Origin: Aeromicrobium stalagmiti
Lineage (GTDB): Bacteria; Actinomycetota; Actinomycetes; Propionibacteriales; Nocardioidaceae
DNA length: 64,000 nt
Reading direction: 5' to 3'
NCBI RefSeq assembly: GCF_013283745.1
Contig: NZ_JABSTZ010000001.1
Coordinates: 452,406 to 516,405, forward strand
Shown: one piece after another, positions 1 through 8,574 of the stretch
Position numbering within the stretch: the stretch's first letter is position 1
How the letters are laid out: every line of letters begins with the position of its first letter
Notes under the pieces: generated by a model
The model's input: the letters and a program-made list of their open reading frames with translations, nothing else
Told to the model about the DNA's origin: nothing
Databases searched by the model: none
Program-made: the position numbers and the translations under genes

Positions 1-1568
1 TGCTTGCCGAGGTGGACGACCGCGTGGGCACCCCACTCCTCCTCGACCCAGCGATACGCCGCGAGGTAGTGGTGGGACGGCGCCATGTCGGGGTCGTGGT
101 AGATCGCGACGGGGTTCTCGCCGTAGCCGCGGGGCGGCTGGATCATCAGGATGACGTTGCCGGCGCGGATCGTGGCGAGGACGATCTCCTGGTCGTCGTT
201 GACGAAGAGCTTGCCCGGCGCGGGGCCCCAGGCCTCGAGCATCCCGTCACGCAGGTCGGGGTGGAAGCCCTCGAACCAGCCGGCGTACTGGGCGGCGGGG
301 ATGCGCACGTGGCTCTCGGTGAGCTGCACCTGGGTCAGCCACTCCTCGTCCTGGCCGCCGGCCGCGATGAGCGCGTGGATCAGCGCGTCGCCGGCCTCGG
401 TCAGGTCGTCGAGCTCGAGCCCGGGGACGTCGCCGGGCGCGCCGAGGTCGTAGCCCGCGTCTCGCATCTCGCGCAGCAGGCGGATCGTCGACACCGGGGT
501 GTCGAGGCCGACGGCGTTGCCGACGCGGCTGTGCTTGGTCGGGTAGGCCGACAGCATCAGCACGATCTTCTTGTCGGCAGCCGGGAGGTGCCGCAGGCGG
601 GCGTGGGCGATCGCGATGCCGGCGACGCGGGCGCTGCGCTCGTCGTCGGCGACGTAGCGGGGCAGCCCGTCCTCGTCGATCTCCTTGAACGAGAACGGCG
701 CGGTGATGATGCGGCCGTCGAACTCGGGGATCGCGATCTGGTTGGCCGAGTCGAGCGGCGTGACGCCGTCGTCGGACGCCTCCCAGTCCTCGCGGCTCGA
801 CGTCAGGCAGAGACCCTGCAGGATCGGGATGTCGAGGGCCTTCATGCGGGCGACGTCCCACGCCTCGTCGTCGCCGCCGGCGCTGACGGTGCCGGGCTTG
901 GTGCCGCCCGCGGCCAGGACCGTGACGATCAGGGCGTCGAGCGTGCCGAGTTCGGCGAACAGGGCGTCGGGGGCCGCGCGCAACGACGAGCTGAAGATCG
1001 GGACGCCGACCGCCTCGCCCGTCGCGTCGATCGCGTCAGCCAGCGAGTGGGCGAAGCCGCTGTTGCCGGACGCCTCGTGGGCCCGGTAGTAGAGCACGCC
1101 GATGCGCGGCAGCGCGGTGCCGGCGATCTCGACCGCGTCCCGCTTCGCGACGCCCCATTCGGGCAGCACCGCCGGGGGGTCGAAGCCCTCGCCGGTCAGC
1201 AGGATCGTGTCGGACAGGAACGCGTGCAGCTGCTTGAGGTTCTCCGGCCCGCCCTCGGCCAGGTAGACGTGAGCGTCCGCGGCGATGCCGATCGGGACGG
1301 TCGACTGCTCCATGAGCTCGGCGCTGGGGGTCTGCTCGCCGCCGAGGACGATCATCGGCTTGCCGATGTCGCGGATGCGCCAGAATCCTGAGCACAGGTC
1401 CTGCGGGGAGCCGAGGATGCGGGCGACGACGAGGTCGGCCGACATGATGGCCTCGGCCATCCCCTCGTGGGCCGGCCGGGCCGGGTTGGCGTACGTGAAG
1501 TCGGCCCCCGACGCCCTCGCCGACAGCAGATCGGTGTCGGACGTGGACAGCAGCGCGATGCGGGTCAT
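1..1568 (-). CDS. cobN: Cobaltochelatase subunit CobN, N-terminal part (runs off the window start)
   Basis: This is the large subunit of the ATP-dependent chelatase that inserts cobalt into hydrogenobyrinic acid a,c-diamide in the aerobic B12 pathway. About 522 codons are visible, and the frame stays open to base 1; the family is usually near 1,200 residues, so over half lies outside. The N-terminus begins MTRIALLSTSDTDLLSAR and continues with typical CobN/BchH segments such as GVLYYRAHEASGN and LSAYPTKHSRVGNAVGLDTP. The ATG at 1568 follows a strong AGGAGG ribosome binding site at about 1573-1579 and lies just downstream of a cobalamin riboswitch. Its ATPase partner is likely the ChlI/ChlD-type protein at 12.6-14.7 kb, because no CobS/CobT-type chelatase genes are present. 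Confidence 0.95.
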   Translation of the reverse strand, partial: MTRIALLSTSDTDLLSARASGADFTYANPARPAHEGMAEAIMSADLVVARILGSPQDLCSGFWRIRDIGKPMIVLGGEQTPSAELMEQSTVPIGIAADAHVYLAEGGPENLKQLHAFLSDTILLTGEGFDPPAVLPEWGVAKRDAVEIAGTALPRIGVLYYRAHEASGNSGFAHSLADAIDATGEAVGVPIFSSSLRAAPDALFAELGTLDALIVTVLAAGGTKPGTVSAGGDDEAWDVARMKALDIPILQGLCLTSSREDWEASDDGVTPLDSANQIAIPEFDGRIITAPFSFKEIDEDGLPRYVADDERSARVAGIAIAHARLRHLPAADKKIVLMLSAYPTKHSRVGNAVGLDTPVSTIRLLREMRDAGYDLGAPGDVPGLELDDLTEAGDALIHALIAAGGQDEEWLTQVQLTESHVRIPAAQYAGWFEGFHPDLRDGMLEAWGPAPGKLFVNDDQEIVLATIRAGNVILMIQPPRGYGENPVAIYHDPDMAPSHHYLAAYRWVEEEWGAHAVVHLGK

Positions 1569-1607
1569 GGTTCCTCCTCGGGGTTCTCGCCCCGTGTGGT
1601 GGGTTGC

Positions 1608-1725
1608 TCCACGCACAGTGTCTGGCTGGGCCTCCCGCTCGGGAGACGCCTCACAGTGGCGGAACCGCTCCGGACTCGCACCGGATTCCTGCGGCGTGGA
1701 AGTGGCCTCAGCCTACTGGCACCCG
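1608..1725 (-). promoter_or_regulatory. Cobalamin riboswitch upstream of cobN
   Basis: Read on the minus strand, this leader carries the conserved cobalamin aptamer core. The GGAATCCGGTGCGAGTCCGG region and the following GGTTCCGCCACTGTGA lie at about 1651-1689, and AGCCAGACACTG at about 1616-1627. The aptamer ends just before a small GGGG/CCCC hairpin and the AGGAGG site of cobN, which would allow B12 to block translation initiation. Outer helix limits are approximate. Confidence 0.93.
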
Positions 1726-1813
1726 CTCCTGGACGACGAGTCGTCATGGCCGCTGCCCTTGCGGCAACGCCGAGTCGGGGACACGATGGGGCGAACTACT
1801 TCGGGGGGTCCAC

Positions 1814-2272
1814 ATGCCCATGCACGTCATCATCGCCACCGACGGCTCCAAGCAGTCACTTCAGGCAGCCCGTTATCTCCGCGGGTTCGCCGAGCCCGAC
1901 ACCATCGCGTCGGTGGGCGTCGTCGCCGTGGTGAGCCCGCTCGCCGCGGTCCCCTTCGCCAGCGACACGTCGGGCAGTCGGAGCAAGGACGCCGAGACGT
2001 CCTTCCGCACCGCCGCCGAGGGCGCTGCCAAGGACGTCGCCGCGGCCCTCGACGGCTGGGGCCCGAAGGTCACCACCCACGTGCGCAGCGGATCGCCCGC
2101 CACCGAGATCGTCAAGGCGGCCAAGGCCAAGGGCGCCGAGCTCATCGTGATCGCGAGCCAGAGCAGCCGCGCCGAGGCCGTGCTGATGGGGTCGGTCGCC
2201 CACAAGGTGCTCAACCACGCGACGTGCCCGGTGCTCGTCGTGCGGCCGGGGGCCAAGCCCAGGAAGAAGTAG
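1814..2272 (+). CDS. Universal stress protein (UspA family)
   Basis: This 152-residue cytosolic UspA-fold protein begins MPMHVIIATDGSKQSLQAARYL and ends with the ATP-binding-type loop GSVAHKVLNHATCPVLVV, where the G-x(9)-G(S/T) element of ATP-binding Usps would lie (here MGSVAHKVL). It probably acts as a nucleotide-binding stress or adaptation factor; the specific process is unknown. The ATG at 1814 follows a G-rich Shine-Dalgarno stretch and is preferred over longer frames that run into the cobN riboswitch. It is divergent from cobN and upstream of cobG, but a 39 bp gap leaves co-transcription with cobG open. Confidence 0.9.
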   Translation: MPMHVIIATDGSKQSLQAARYLRGFAEPDTIASVGVVAVVSPLAAVPFASDTSGSRSKDAETSFRTAAEGAAKDVAAALDGWGPKVTTHVRSGSPATEIVKAAKAKGAELIVIASQSSRAEAVLMGSVAHKVLNHATCPVLVVRPGAKPRKK

Positions 2273-2311
2273 CCCGCACGGGCTGCCGGGCACGGTCCGT
2301 ACGATGACCCG

Positions 2312-3190
2312 GTGAGCCGACGCACCTACACCGACCGCTGTCCCGGGGTTTTTCGACCGTGGATCGCCGACGACGGTGCGATCGTCCGCCTTCGGCTCGT
2401 CGGCGGCGTCGTCCCGTCGGCGGCCCTGATGCCGCTGATCGACATCGCCGAGGAGCACGCCGACGGCACGGTCCTGATGACCAAGCGCACCAACCTGCAG
2501 CTGCGGGGCATCGCCCACGACGACGGCTGCGTGTCGTCCGAGCTCGTCGACGCGCTGACGGCGGCCGGGTTCCTGCCGTCCCCCAGCCACGAGCTGGTGC
2601 GCAACATCATGGTGTCGCCGATGACCGGCCGGATGGGCGGACAGGCCGACCTTCGCGGTCTCGCCCGCGAGCTCGACCGGCAGGTCTGCGCCGAGCCCGA
2701 GCTCGCCCGTCTGGCCGGAAGGTTCCTGTTCGTCCTCGACGACGGACGCGGTGACATCGGCGAGCGGTCCCTCGACCTGGGCGTCACGGCCGTCGACCGC
2801 GAGCACGTCCAGCTCCGCGTCGGCACGCACCACTGGGGCGACGTCGTCGCGATCGCCGAGGCGCCCGAGGCCCTCGTCGCGTACGCGCTCCGGTTCCTCG
2901 CGGCGGCCGGCACCGGCGACTCCGCCCTCTGGCACGTCGACGAGCTGCCGGGCGGCGGCGCCGAGCTGATGGGCGACCACCACGCCCGTGACGTCCGCAC
3001 CCAGGTCACGTCGCTCCCCCTGCCGTACGGCATGATCGCGCAGGACGACGGCAGCGAGGCCGTGCACGTCGCCGTCCCTGACGGGCTGCTGGACCGGGGT
3101 CTCCTGGAGGCCATCACCGTCCAAGCCGCGGACGAGGTCATCGTGACGCCGTGGCGCAGCATCCTCCTTCCCGACCTGGAGCCTGAGTGA
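2312..3190 (+). CDS. cobG: Precorrin-3B synthase-like protein CobG, short form
   Basis: CobG oxidises precorrin-3A to precorrin-3B in the aerobic corrin pathway. It belongs to the nitrite/sulfite reductase fold family and uses an Fe-S cluster. This 292-residue protein has the N-terminal CPGVFRPW start, the MTKRTNLQLRG segment and the VRNIMVSPMTGR segment of CobG. It ends right after TPWRSILLPDLEPE, the point where family members usually continue into a Cys-rich C-terminal part. Only three cysteines are present, and no C-x5-C or C-x3-C pair is visible. The GTG start at 2312 fits the conserved N-terminus. The stop overlaps cobH by 4 bp, so no lost C-terminus is encoded downstream. Function with this missing part is uncertain. 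Confidence 0.85.
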   Translation: MSRRTYTDRCPGVFRPWIADDGAIVRLRLVGGVVPSAALMPLIDIAEEHADGTVLMTKRTNLQLRGIAHDDGCVSSELVDALTAAGFLPSPSHELVRNIMVSPMTGRMGGQADLRGLARELDRQVCAEPELARLAGRFLFVLDDGRGDIGERSLDLGVTAVDREHVQLRVGTHHWGDVVAIAEAPEALVAYALRFLAAAGTGDSALWHVDELPGGGAELMGDHHARDVRTQVTSLPLPYGMIAQDDGSEAVHVAVPDGLLDRGLLEAITVQAADEVIVTPWRSILLPDLEPE

Positions 3191-3837
3191 ATCTCGAACG
3201 TCCCTCCCGCCACTTCGACTACGTCGACGACGGATCGGCGATCTATGTCGACTCGTTCGCGACGATCCGCGCCGAGTCGAACCTGTCGCACATCCCGGCG
3301 GACGCCGAGAAGGTCGCGGTGCGCATGGTGCACGCCTGCGGGCAGGTCGACCTGACCGACGACCTGGTGATCCACGACCACCTCGTGACGGCCGCCCGCG
3401 GCGCGCTGCAGGCCGGGGCGCCGATCCTGACCGACGCGACGATGGTCGCGTCCGGGGTCACCCGCGCCCGCCTGCCGCAGGACAACCAGGTGCTGTGCTT
3501 CCTGCGTGACGAGCGCGTGCCGGGCCTGGCGGCGGCGTGGAGCACGACCCGGTCGGCGGCCGCCGTCTCGCTGTGGGCCGACCACCTCGAGGGCGCCGTC
3601 GTCGCGTTCGGCAACGCCCCGACCGCCCTGTTCCACCTGATGGAGATGCTCCTGGACGGCGCGCCCCGTCCTGCAGCGATCATCGGCACGCCGGTGGGCT
3701 TCATCGGTGCCGCGGAGTCCAAGGACGCCCTGGCCGAGCTCTCGCTCGACATCCCGTTCCTGACGGTGCGCGGTCGACGCGGCGGGTCAGCGATGGCCGC
3801 CTCGGCGCTCAACGCGCTGGCCCAGGAGAAGGAGTGA
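3187..3837 (+). CDS. cobH: Precorrin-8X methylmutase
   Basis: CobH moves the C-11 methyl group to C-12, turning precorrin-8X into hydrogenobyrinate. The 216-residue protein is of normal family length and contains the catalytic histidine context RMVHACGQ (His about 49), ILTDATMVASGV and the C-terminal GTPVGFIGAAESK. Its GTG start at 3187 overlaps the cobG stop, and its own stop overlaps the cobIJ start by 4 bp, so the three genes are translationally coupled. Confidence 0.96.
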   Translation: MNLERPSRHFDYVDDGSAIYVDSFATIRAESNLSHIPADAEKVAVRMVHACGQVDLTDDLVIHDHLVTAARGALQAGAPILTDATMVASGVTRARLPQDNQVLCFLRDERVPGLAAAWSTTRSAAAVSLWADHLEGAVVAFGNAPTALFHLMEMLLDGAPRPAAIIGTPVGFIGAAESKDALAELSLDIPFLTVRGRRGGSAMAASALNALAQEKE

Positions 3838-5336
3838 CAGCCCCCGGGCGCCTCTACGGGGTCGGCCTCGGCCCCGGGGACCCCGAGCTCATCACCCTCA
3901 AGGCCGCCCGGCTGATCGAGTCGGCCGACGTCATCGCCTATCACCAGGGTGTGGGCAAGCAGTCCAACGCGCGGCGCATCGCGGTCGGCCTCTTCCCCGC
4001 CGGCGTCGTCGAGGAGGTGCTGCAGTATCCGGTGACGACCGGCACGACCGACCACCCCGGCGGATATGCCGGCGCGATGGCCGAGTTCTACGAGGAGTGC
4101 GCTGCCCGTCTCGGCGCTCACCTCGAGGCCGGCCGGACGGTCGTGATCCTCGCCGAGGGCGACCCGCTGTTCTACGGGTCGTACATGTACATGCACGACC
4201 GGCTCGCCGACCGGTTCGAGACCGAGGTCGTGCCCGGCGTGCCGGCGTTCGCCGCCGCGACGGCCGCCGTCGCGTCACCGCTCGTACGACTCACCGACGT
4301 CCTCACGATCCTGCCCGGCACCCTGCCCGAGCCCGAGCTCGCGCGGCGGCTGGCCGACACCGACGGCGCCATCATCATGAAGCTCGGCCGGACGTTCCCG
4401 GCGGTCGTCTCGGCGCTGCGCCAGGCCGGCCGGCTGGACGGCGCGCTCTACGTCGAGCGGGCCTCGATGCCGGAGCAGCGGTGGATGCCCGTCGCCGACG
4501 TCGACCCCACCTCCGTGCCGTACTTCTCGCTCATCGTCGTCCCCGGCGACACCAAGCCGCGTCTCGCTGTGGATGTGACGAGATCCCACCCGGCTGCCGC
4601 CGAGCTGCTCGTCATCGGCCTCGGCCCCGGCCCCGACCGCTGGCTGACGCCCGAGGTCACCGAGGCCCTCGCCGACGTCCAGCACGTCATCGGCTACGCG
4701 CCGTACGTCGACCGGGTGCCGCAGCGCGAAGGCCTCACCCGCCACTCCTCGGGCAACACCGTCGAGGTCGACCGCGCCCGCCTCGCGCTCGACCTGGCGC
4801 TGGGTGGCGAGCGCGTCGCGGTGGTCTCCGGTGGTGACGCCGGCATCTTCGGCATGGCCGCCGCGGTCTTCGAGGCAGCCGAGGACGCGGCGTACGCGGA
4901 CGTGCCGATCCGGGTGCTGCCCGGCCTCTCCGCCGTCCAGGTCGTCGCGGCTCGGGCCGGCGCGCCGATCGGAGGCGACTTCGCGGTCATGAGCCTGTCC
5001 GACCGGCTCAAGCCGTGGGAGCTCATCGAGAAGCGGATGCGTGCCGTCGCCGAGGCCGACCTCGTGCTCGCGGTCTACAACCCGCGTTCTCGGTCGAGGA
5101 CGACCCAGGTCGCCGACATGCAGCGCATCCTGCTGGAGCACCGCGACCCGTCGACCGTCGTGGTCGTCGGCCGCGACGTCGGCCGCGCAGAGGAGTCACT
5201 GACCGTGACGACCCTCGGCGAGCTCGACCCCGAGACGATCGACATGAAGTGCCTGCTGATCGTCGGCGCCTCCGGCACCAGGGTCACCCCCGCCGGCCAG
5301 GCCTGGACCCCCCGTTTCGCTGACGAGACCCGCTGA
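3834..5336 (+). CDS. cobIJ: Fused precorrin-2 C20-methyltransferase / precorrin-3B C17-methyltransferase
   Basis: This 500-residue protein joins two SAM-dependent corrin methyltransferases. CobI (about residues 1-245, with YGVGLGPGDPELITLKA near the start and ILAEGDPLFYGSYMYM) makes precorrin-3A from precorrin-2. CobJ (about 258-500, with IGLGPGPDRWLTPEV, VSGGDAGIFGMA and AVYNPRSRSRTTQ) makes precorrin-4 from precorrin-3B. The CobI-CobJ fusion is known in actinobacteria. The GTG at 3834 overlaps the cobH stop and is chosen over longer frames because it starts exactly at the methyltransferase fold. It closes the cobG-cobH-cobIJ operon. Confidence 0.95.
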   Translation: MTAPGRLYGVGLGPGDPELITLKAARLIESADVIAYHQGVGKQSNARRIAVGLFPAGVVEEVLQYPVTTGTTDHPGGYAGAMAEFYEECAARLGAHLEAGRTVVILAEGDPLFYGSYMYMHDRLADRFETEVVPGVPAFAAATAAVASPLVRLTDVLTILPGTLPEPELARRLADTDGAIIMKLGRTFPAVVSALRQAGRLDGALYVERASMPEQRWMPVADVDPTSVPYFSLIVVPGDTKPRLAVDVTRSHPAAAELLVIGLGPGPDRWLTPEVTEALADVQHVIGYAPYVDRVPQREGLTRHSSGNTVEVDRARLALDLALGGERVAVVSGGDAGIFGMAAAVFEAAEDAAYADVPIRVLPGLSAVQVVAARAGAPIGGDFAVMSLSDRLKPWELIEKRMRAVAEADLVLAVYNPRSRSRTTQVADMQRILLEHRDPSTVVVVGRDVGRAEESLTVTTLGELDPETIDMKCLLIVGASGTRVTPAGQAWTPRFADETR

Positions 5337-5349
5337 CGGTCTCGTCAGC
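5319..5349. terminator. Hairpin shared by the 3' ends of two convergent genes
   Basis: A perfect 12 bp inverted repeat (GCTGACGAGACC and its complement) with a 7 base loop spans the last codons of cobIJ and the last codons of the opposing reductase gene. There is no T-tract, so a role as a bidirectional terminator or RNA stabiliser is inferred from position and stem length. Confidence 0.55.
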
Positions 5350-6385
5350 GGGTGGGGTCGTCGCTGACCTGGATGAGCAGCTTGCCGAAGTTCTTGCCCT
5401 TGAGCAGGCCGAAGAAGGCCTCCGGAGCGTTGTCGAGGCCCTCGACGACGTCCTCCTTGTAGCGCAGCGAGCCGTCGGCGATCCAGCCGGACGCCTCGGC
5501 CTGGAAGTCCTTGTAGTGCGCCTTGACGAACTCGTTCTGGATGAATCCGCGGATCGTCAGGCTCTTGGTCAGCACGTGCCGCATGAGCTGGCCGGACCGG
5601 TCGGGCCCGGCGGGCAGCTCGGTGTCGTTGTAGCCGGCCACGAGTCCGCAGACCGGCACGCGCGCGTACGTGTTGAGGCGCGGCAGCACCGCGTCCCACA
5701 CGTGCCCGCCGACGTTCTCGAAGTAGACGTCGATGCCGTCGGGCACCGCAGCCGAGAGATCGTCCTTGAAGGTCGGCGACCGGTGGTCGAGCGCGACGTC
5801 GAAGCCGAGCTCCTCGAGCCAGGCGACCTTGTCGGGGCCACCGGCGATGCCGACGGCGCGAGCGCCCTTGATGCGGGCGATCTGTCCGACGGTCGAGCCG
5901 ACCGGTCCGGCCGCCGCCGCGACGACGACGACGGTCTCGCCGGGCTGCGGGTCGCCGATCTGCAGGAGCCCTGCGTACGCCGTGAAGCCCGGCATGCCGA
6001 GCACGCCGACCGCCGTCGACACCGGCGCACGCTGCGGGTCGAGCTTGCGGACGTGACGCGCGGGCTGCACGCCGTACGCCTGCCAGCCCAGGTGCGACAG
6101 GACGATGTCGCCGACGGCCAGCGACGGGTCGCGGGACTCGACGACCTCGGCGACGGTGCCGCCCTCCATGACCGTGCCGACCTCGACCGGCGCGGCGTAC
6201 GACTTGGCGTCGCTCATGCGTCCGCGCATGTAGGGGTCGAGCGACAGGTAGATGGTGCGCAGCAGCACCTCACCGTCGCCGGGCTCGGGGATCGGCGACG
6301 TGGTGATCTCGAAGTTCTCGGCGGTCGGCTCCCCGTGGGGGCGCGAGGCGAGCAGGATCTGGGTGTTCTGGGTGGAGTCGGTCAC
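5345..6385 (-). CDS. NADP-dependent oxidoreductase of the MDR superfamily (alkenal/one reductase type)
   Basis: This zinc-free medium-chain reductase resembles CurA/leukotriene B4 12-hydroxydehydrogenase proteins, which reduce the double bond of activated alkenals and enones with NADPH. Visible motifs are YLSLDPYMRGRM near residue 50, the nucleotide-binding segment VVVVAAAAGPVGSTVGQIA, FENVGGHVWDAVLPRLN and IRGFIQNEF. The GTG at 6385 gives about 346 residues; an ATG at 6403 (MGSVGQVTD) would add six. Neither has a clear Shine-Dalgarno sequence. It is convergent with cobIJ and not obviously part of B12 synthesis. The substrate is unknown. Confidence 0.88.
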   Translation of the reverse strand: MTDSTQNTQILLASRPHGEPTAENFEITTSPIPEPGDGEVLLRTIYLSLDPYMRGRMSDAKSYAAPVEVGTVMEGGTVAEVVESRDPSLAVGDIVLSHLGWQAYGVQPARHVRKLDPQRAPVSTAVGVLGMPGFTAYAGLLQIGDPQPGETVVVVAAAAGPVGSTVGQIARIKGARAVGIAGGPDKVAWLEELGFDVALDHRSPTFKDDLSAAVPDGIDVYFENVGGHVWDAVLPRLNTYARVPVCGLVAGYNDTELPAGPDRSGQLMRHVLTKSLTIRGFIQNEFVKAHYKDFQAEASGWIADGSLRYKEDVVEGLDNAPEAFFGLLKGKNFGKLLIQVSDDPTR

Positions 6386-6444
6386 CTGCCCGACACTACC
6401 CATGCGGCGTGGGAGGCCCGTCCGGCGTCGGCAACACTGGGGCC

Positions 6445-7281
6445 ATGACGCAGAGCAGACCCTTCTGGCGCGCGATCGAGGCCATCCATTCCGGTGTCTA
6501 CTTCGCCCCCGGCGCCAAGGAGCGCTACGAGGCACTCGGGCTCAAGGGCTATTGGATGGGCTACGTCGCGTCGCGGTCGGTGGCGCTCGGCACCCCGGGG
6601 CCCATCACCGTGACGGCCGTGTTCCACGGCTTCGCACCCGCCATCATCGAGCGGGCCGTGCCCGACGCGTGGTCGCTCGCCGACCGTGGGGCGATCCTCG
6701 CCGCCAGGCACGACCTGGCTCGTGACGCACTCGCCCCCGCCGTCGAGGGCTCCGACGTCGCGGCGCTGGCCCGTACGCTCGGCCTGGTCGTCGAGCGGCT
6801 CGACTTCGCGGGCAAGCCGCTCGCCGCGGCCCACGCCGACCTGCCGGTCCCGGACGACGAGGTGGGACGCCTCTGGCACGCGGCGACCGTGATCCGCGAG
6901 TATCGCGGCGACTGCCACGTCGCCGTGCTGACCGCCGCCGGCATCGACGGCTGCGCGGCCAACGCCCTCGCGGTCGCCACCGGCCTGGTGCCGCCCGAGC
7001 AGAGGACGTTCCGGGGATGGACCGACGACGAGTGGGAGTCGGCGATCGGTCGCCTCGGCGCCCGCGGCTGGGTCGACGTCAGCGGGCAGATCACCGACAC
7101 CGGACGCGCAGCGCGCGACCAGATCGAGGACACCACCGACCGGGTCTGTGCCGCGGGCCTCGACCGTGAGGCGACCGCACGGGCCATCACCGCCGAAGCA
7201 CCCCTCGTCGAGATCGCCCGTCGGATCGAGCAGGGCGGCGCGATCGGCTACCCGAACCCGACGGGCGTGCCGCGCCCCTGA
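6445..7281 (+). CDS. SCO6745-family protein, copy 1
   Basis: This 278-residue protein resembles actinobacterial proteins annotated as the SCO6745 family, which carry a winged-helix-like C-terminal part and have no established function. Diagnostic stretches are FWRAIEAIHSGVYFAPGAKE, LKGYWMGYVASRSVALG, TVTAVFHGFAP and WHAATVIREYRGDCHVA. There is no signal peptide or membrane segment. The ATG at 6445 is followed directly by the conserved FWR/FWH motif also found at the start of its neighbour. Only 20 bp separate it from a paralogue with the same architecture, indicating a tandem duplication. Confidence 0.82.
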   Translation: MTQSRPFWRAIEAIHSGVYFAPGAKERYEALGLKGYWMGYVASRSVALGTPGPITVTAVFHGFAPAIIERAVPDAWSLADRGAILAARHDLARDALAPAVEGSDVAALARTLGLVVERLDFAGKPLAAAHADLPVPDDEVGRLWHAATVIREYRGDCHVAVLTAAGIDGCAANALAVATGLVPPEQRTFRGWTDDEWESAIGRLGARGWVDVSGQITDTGRAARDQIEDTTDRVCAAGLDREATARAITAEAPLVEIARRIEQGGAIGYPNPTGVPRP

Positions 7282-7301
7282 GCGTGGGACATACTCGGCG
7301 G

Positions 7302-8114
7302 GTGACTCTCCGCAGATCGTTCTGGCACGCCGTCGAGACCATCCACCACGTCGTCTACTTCTCGCCGCACGCGAAGCCCGCGTTCGAGGGGATCGGGCTC
7401 AAGGGCTACTGGATGGGCTACTTCGCGTCGCGGTCGGTGGCGCTCGGCCGCCCGGCGCCCGAGGTCGTCATCGCGACGTTCCACGGCTTCGCGCCGCGCC
7501 TCGTCCACCGCGCACTGCCCGACGCCTGGGAGCGCGCGTCGCAGGGCGACATCCTCCGGGCCCGCTACGAGGTGGCCCGCGCGACGATCAGCCCCGGGTT
7601 CGAGGGCGTGGACGTGGCCCGGCTCGCGGCCGGGCTGCAGTCAGGCCTGCCGGGGCTGGAGCTCGCAGGGCGCCCCCTGGCCGCCGGTCACGTCGGGCTG
7701 CCCGTGCCGGACGACGACCTCGGCGCGGCCTGGCACGCGGCGACCGCGCTGCGGGAGTACCGCGGCGACTCGCACCTGGCCGTCCTGACCACGGCAGGCC
7801 TCGACGGCGTGGAGGCCAACGTGCTGGCCACCGCCGCCGGACTCGCGCTGCCCGGTCAGCAGCAGCTGCGGGGATGGGACGACGAGGAGTGGGAGGCCGG
7901 AGCGACCCGGCTGCGTGAGCGCGGCTGGATCGACGCCGACAACGCCATCACCGAGGCAGGCATCGCAGCGCGCACCCAGATCGAGGCCGACACCGATCGG
8001 GTGACCCTGGCCGGCATCCCCGCGGCGTCGGTCGAGGCCTTCGCCGCGGTGGCCGACCTGGCGGTCGCCGCCTCCAAGGGGATCGTCGCCAGCGGGGCCG
8101 AACCGACGCACTGA
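7302..8114 (+). CDS. SCO6745-family protein, copy 2
   Basis: This 270-residue paralogue of the preceding gene is colinear over its whole length. Shared segments are FWHAVETIHHVVYFSPHAK, LKGYWMGYFASRSVALGRP, FHGFAP, WHAATALREYRGDSHLAVL and GWDDEEWEAGATRLRERGW. The GTG at 7302 puts the conserved FWH motif at residue 7, matching the first copy. The pair is probably co-transcribed. Nothing in the sequence indicates an enzyme active site. The C-terminal part with its repeated RxxxRGW element may bind nucleic acid or a small molecule, but that is only family-level speculation. Confidence 0.82.
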   Translation: MTLRRSFWHAVETIHHVVYFSPHAKPAFEGIGLKGYWMGYFASRSVALGRPAPEVVIATFHGFAPRLVHRALPDAWERASQGDILRARYEVARATISPGFEGVDVARLAAGLQSGLPGLELAGRPLAAGHVGLPVPDDDLGAAWHAATALREYRGDSHLAVLTTAGLDGVEANVLATAAGLALPGQQQLRGWDDEEWEAGATRLRERGWIDADNAITEAGIAARTQIEADTDRVTLAGIPAASVEAFAAVADLAVAASKGIVASGAEPTH

Positions 8115-8142
8115 TCCGGCCCCACCGGGCGACGCAGGCAGG

Positions 8143-8574
8143 TCAGGCGACCTCGACCTCGAGCGTGACCTCGACGTTGCCGCGGGTCGCGTTGGAGTAG
8201 GGGCACACCTCGTGGGCGACGGCGACAGCCTTCTCGGCGTCCTCCTGCGAGACGCCGCCACCGAGCTCGACGTGCAGCGTGACGGCGAGCTCGAAGCCGC
8301 CCTTGCCATTGGAGCCGATGCCGACCTCGGCCGTGACCGCGGAGTCGACGATGTCAACGCCGTGCACCTTGCTGGTGGCCTTGAGCGCGGAGTGGAAGCA
8401 CGCTGCGTAGCCGGAGGCGAAGAGCTGCTCGGGGTTGGTCGCCCCACCGGCGCCGCCCATCTCCCTGGGCGTGCGGACGTCGGTGTCGATCAGTCCGTCG
8501 TTGGTGCGGACGTGACCGTTGCGGCCGTCGCCGTCCGACGTGGCGACGGCGGTGTAGACGATGCTCTCGGGCAT
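8143..8574 (-). CDS. ohr: Organic hydroperoxide resistance protein (Ohr/OsmC family)
   Basis: Ohr reduces organic hydroperoxides in the cytosol with a reactive cysteine pair. The 143-residue protein contains both cysteine contexts, GYAACFHSAL (about Cys60) and AHEVCPYSNATRGN (about Cys124), plus the family signature GGAGGATNPEQLFASGYA. The ATG at 8574 has an AGGAG ribosome binding site. The divergent neighbour is a TetR-type regulator rather than the MarR-type OhrR usual for this gene, so that regulator is a plausible local controller. Confidence 0.94.
   Translation of the reverse strand: MPESIVYTAVATSDGDGRNGHVRTNDGLIDTDVRTPREMGGAGGATNPEQLFASGYAACFHSALKATSKVHGVDIVDSAVTAEVGIGSNGKGGFELAVTLHVELGGGVSQEDAEKAVAVAHEVCPYSNATRGNVEVTLEVEVA

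Noticed and set aside
3187..3300. Frameshifted C-terminus of CobG downstream of its stop
   Set aside because: cobH begins at the overlapping GTG with a full conserved N-terminus, and no Cys-rich CobG-like continuation is visible in any plus-strand frame.
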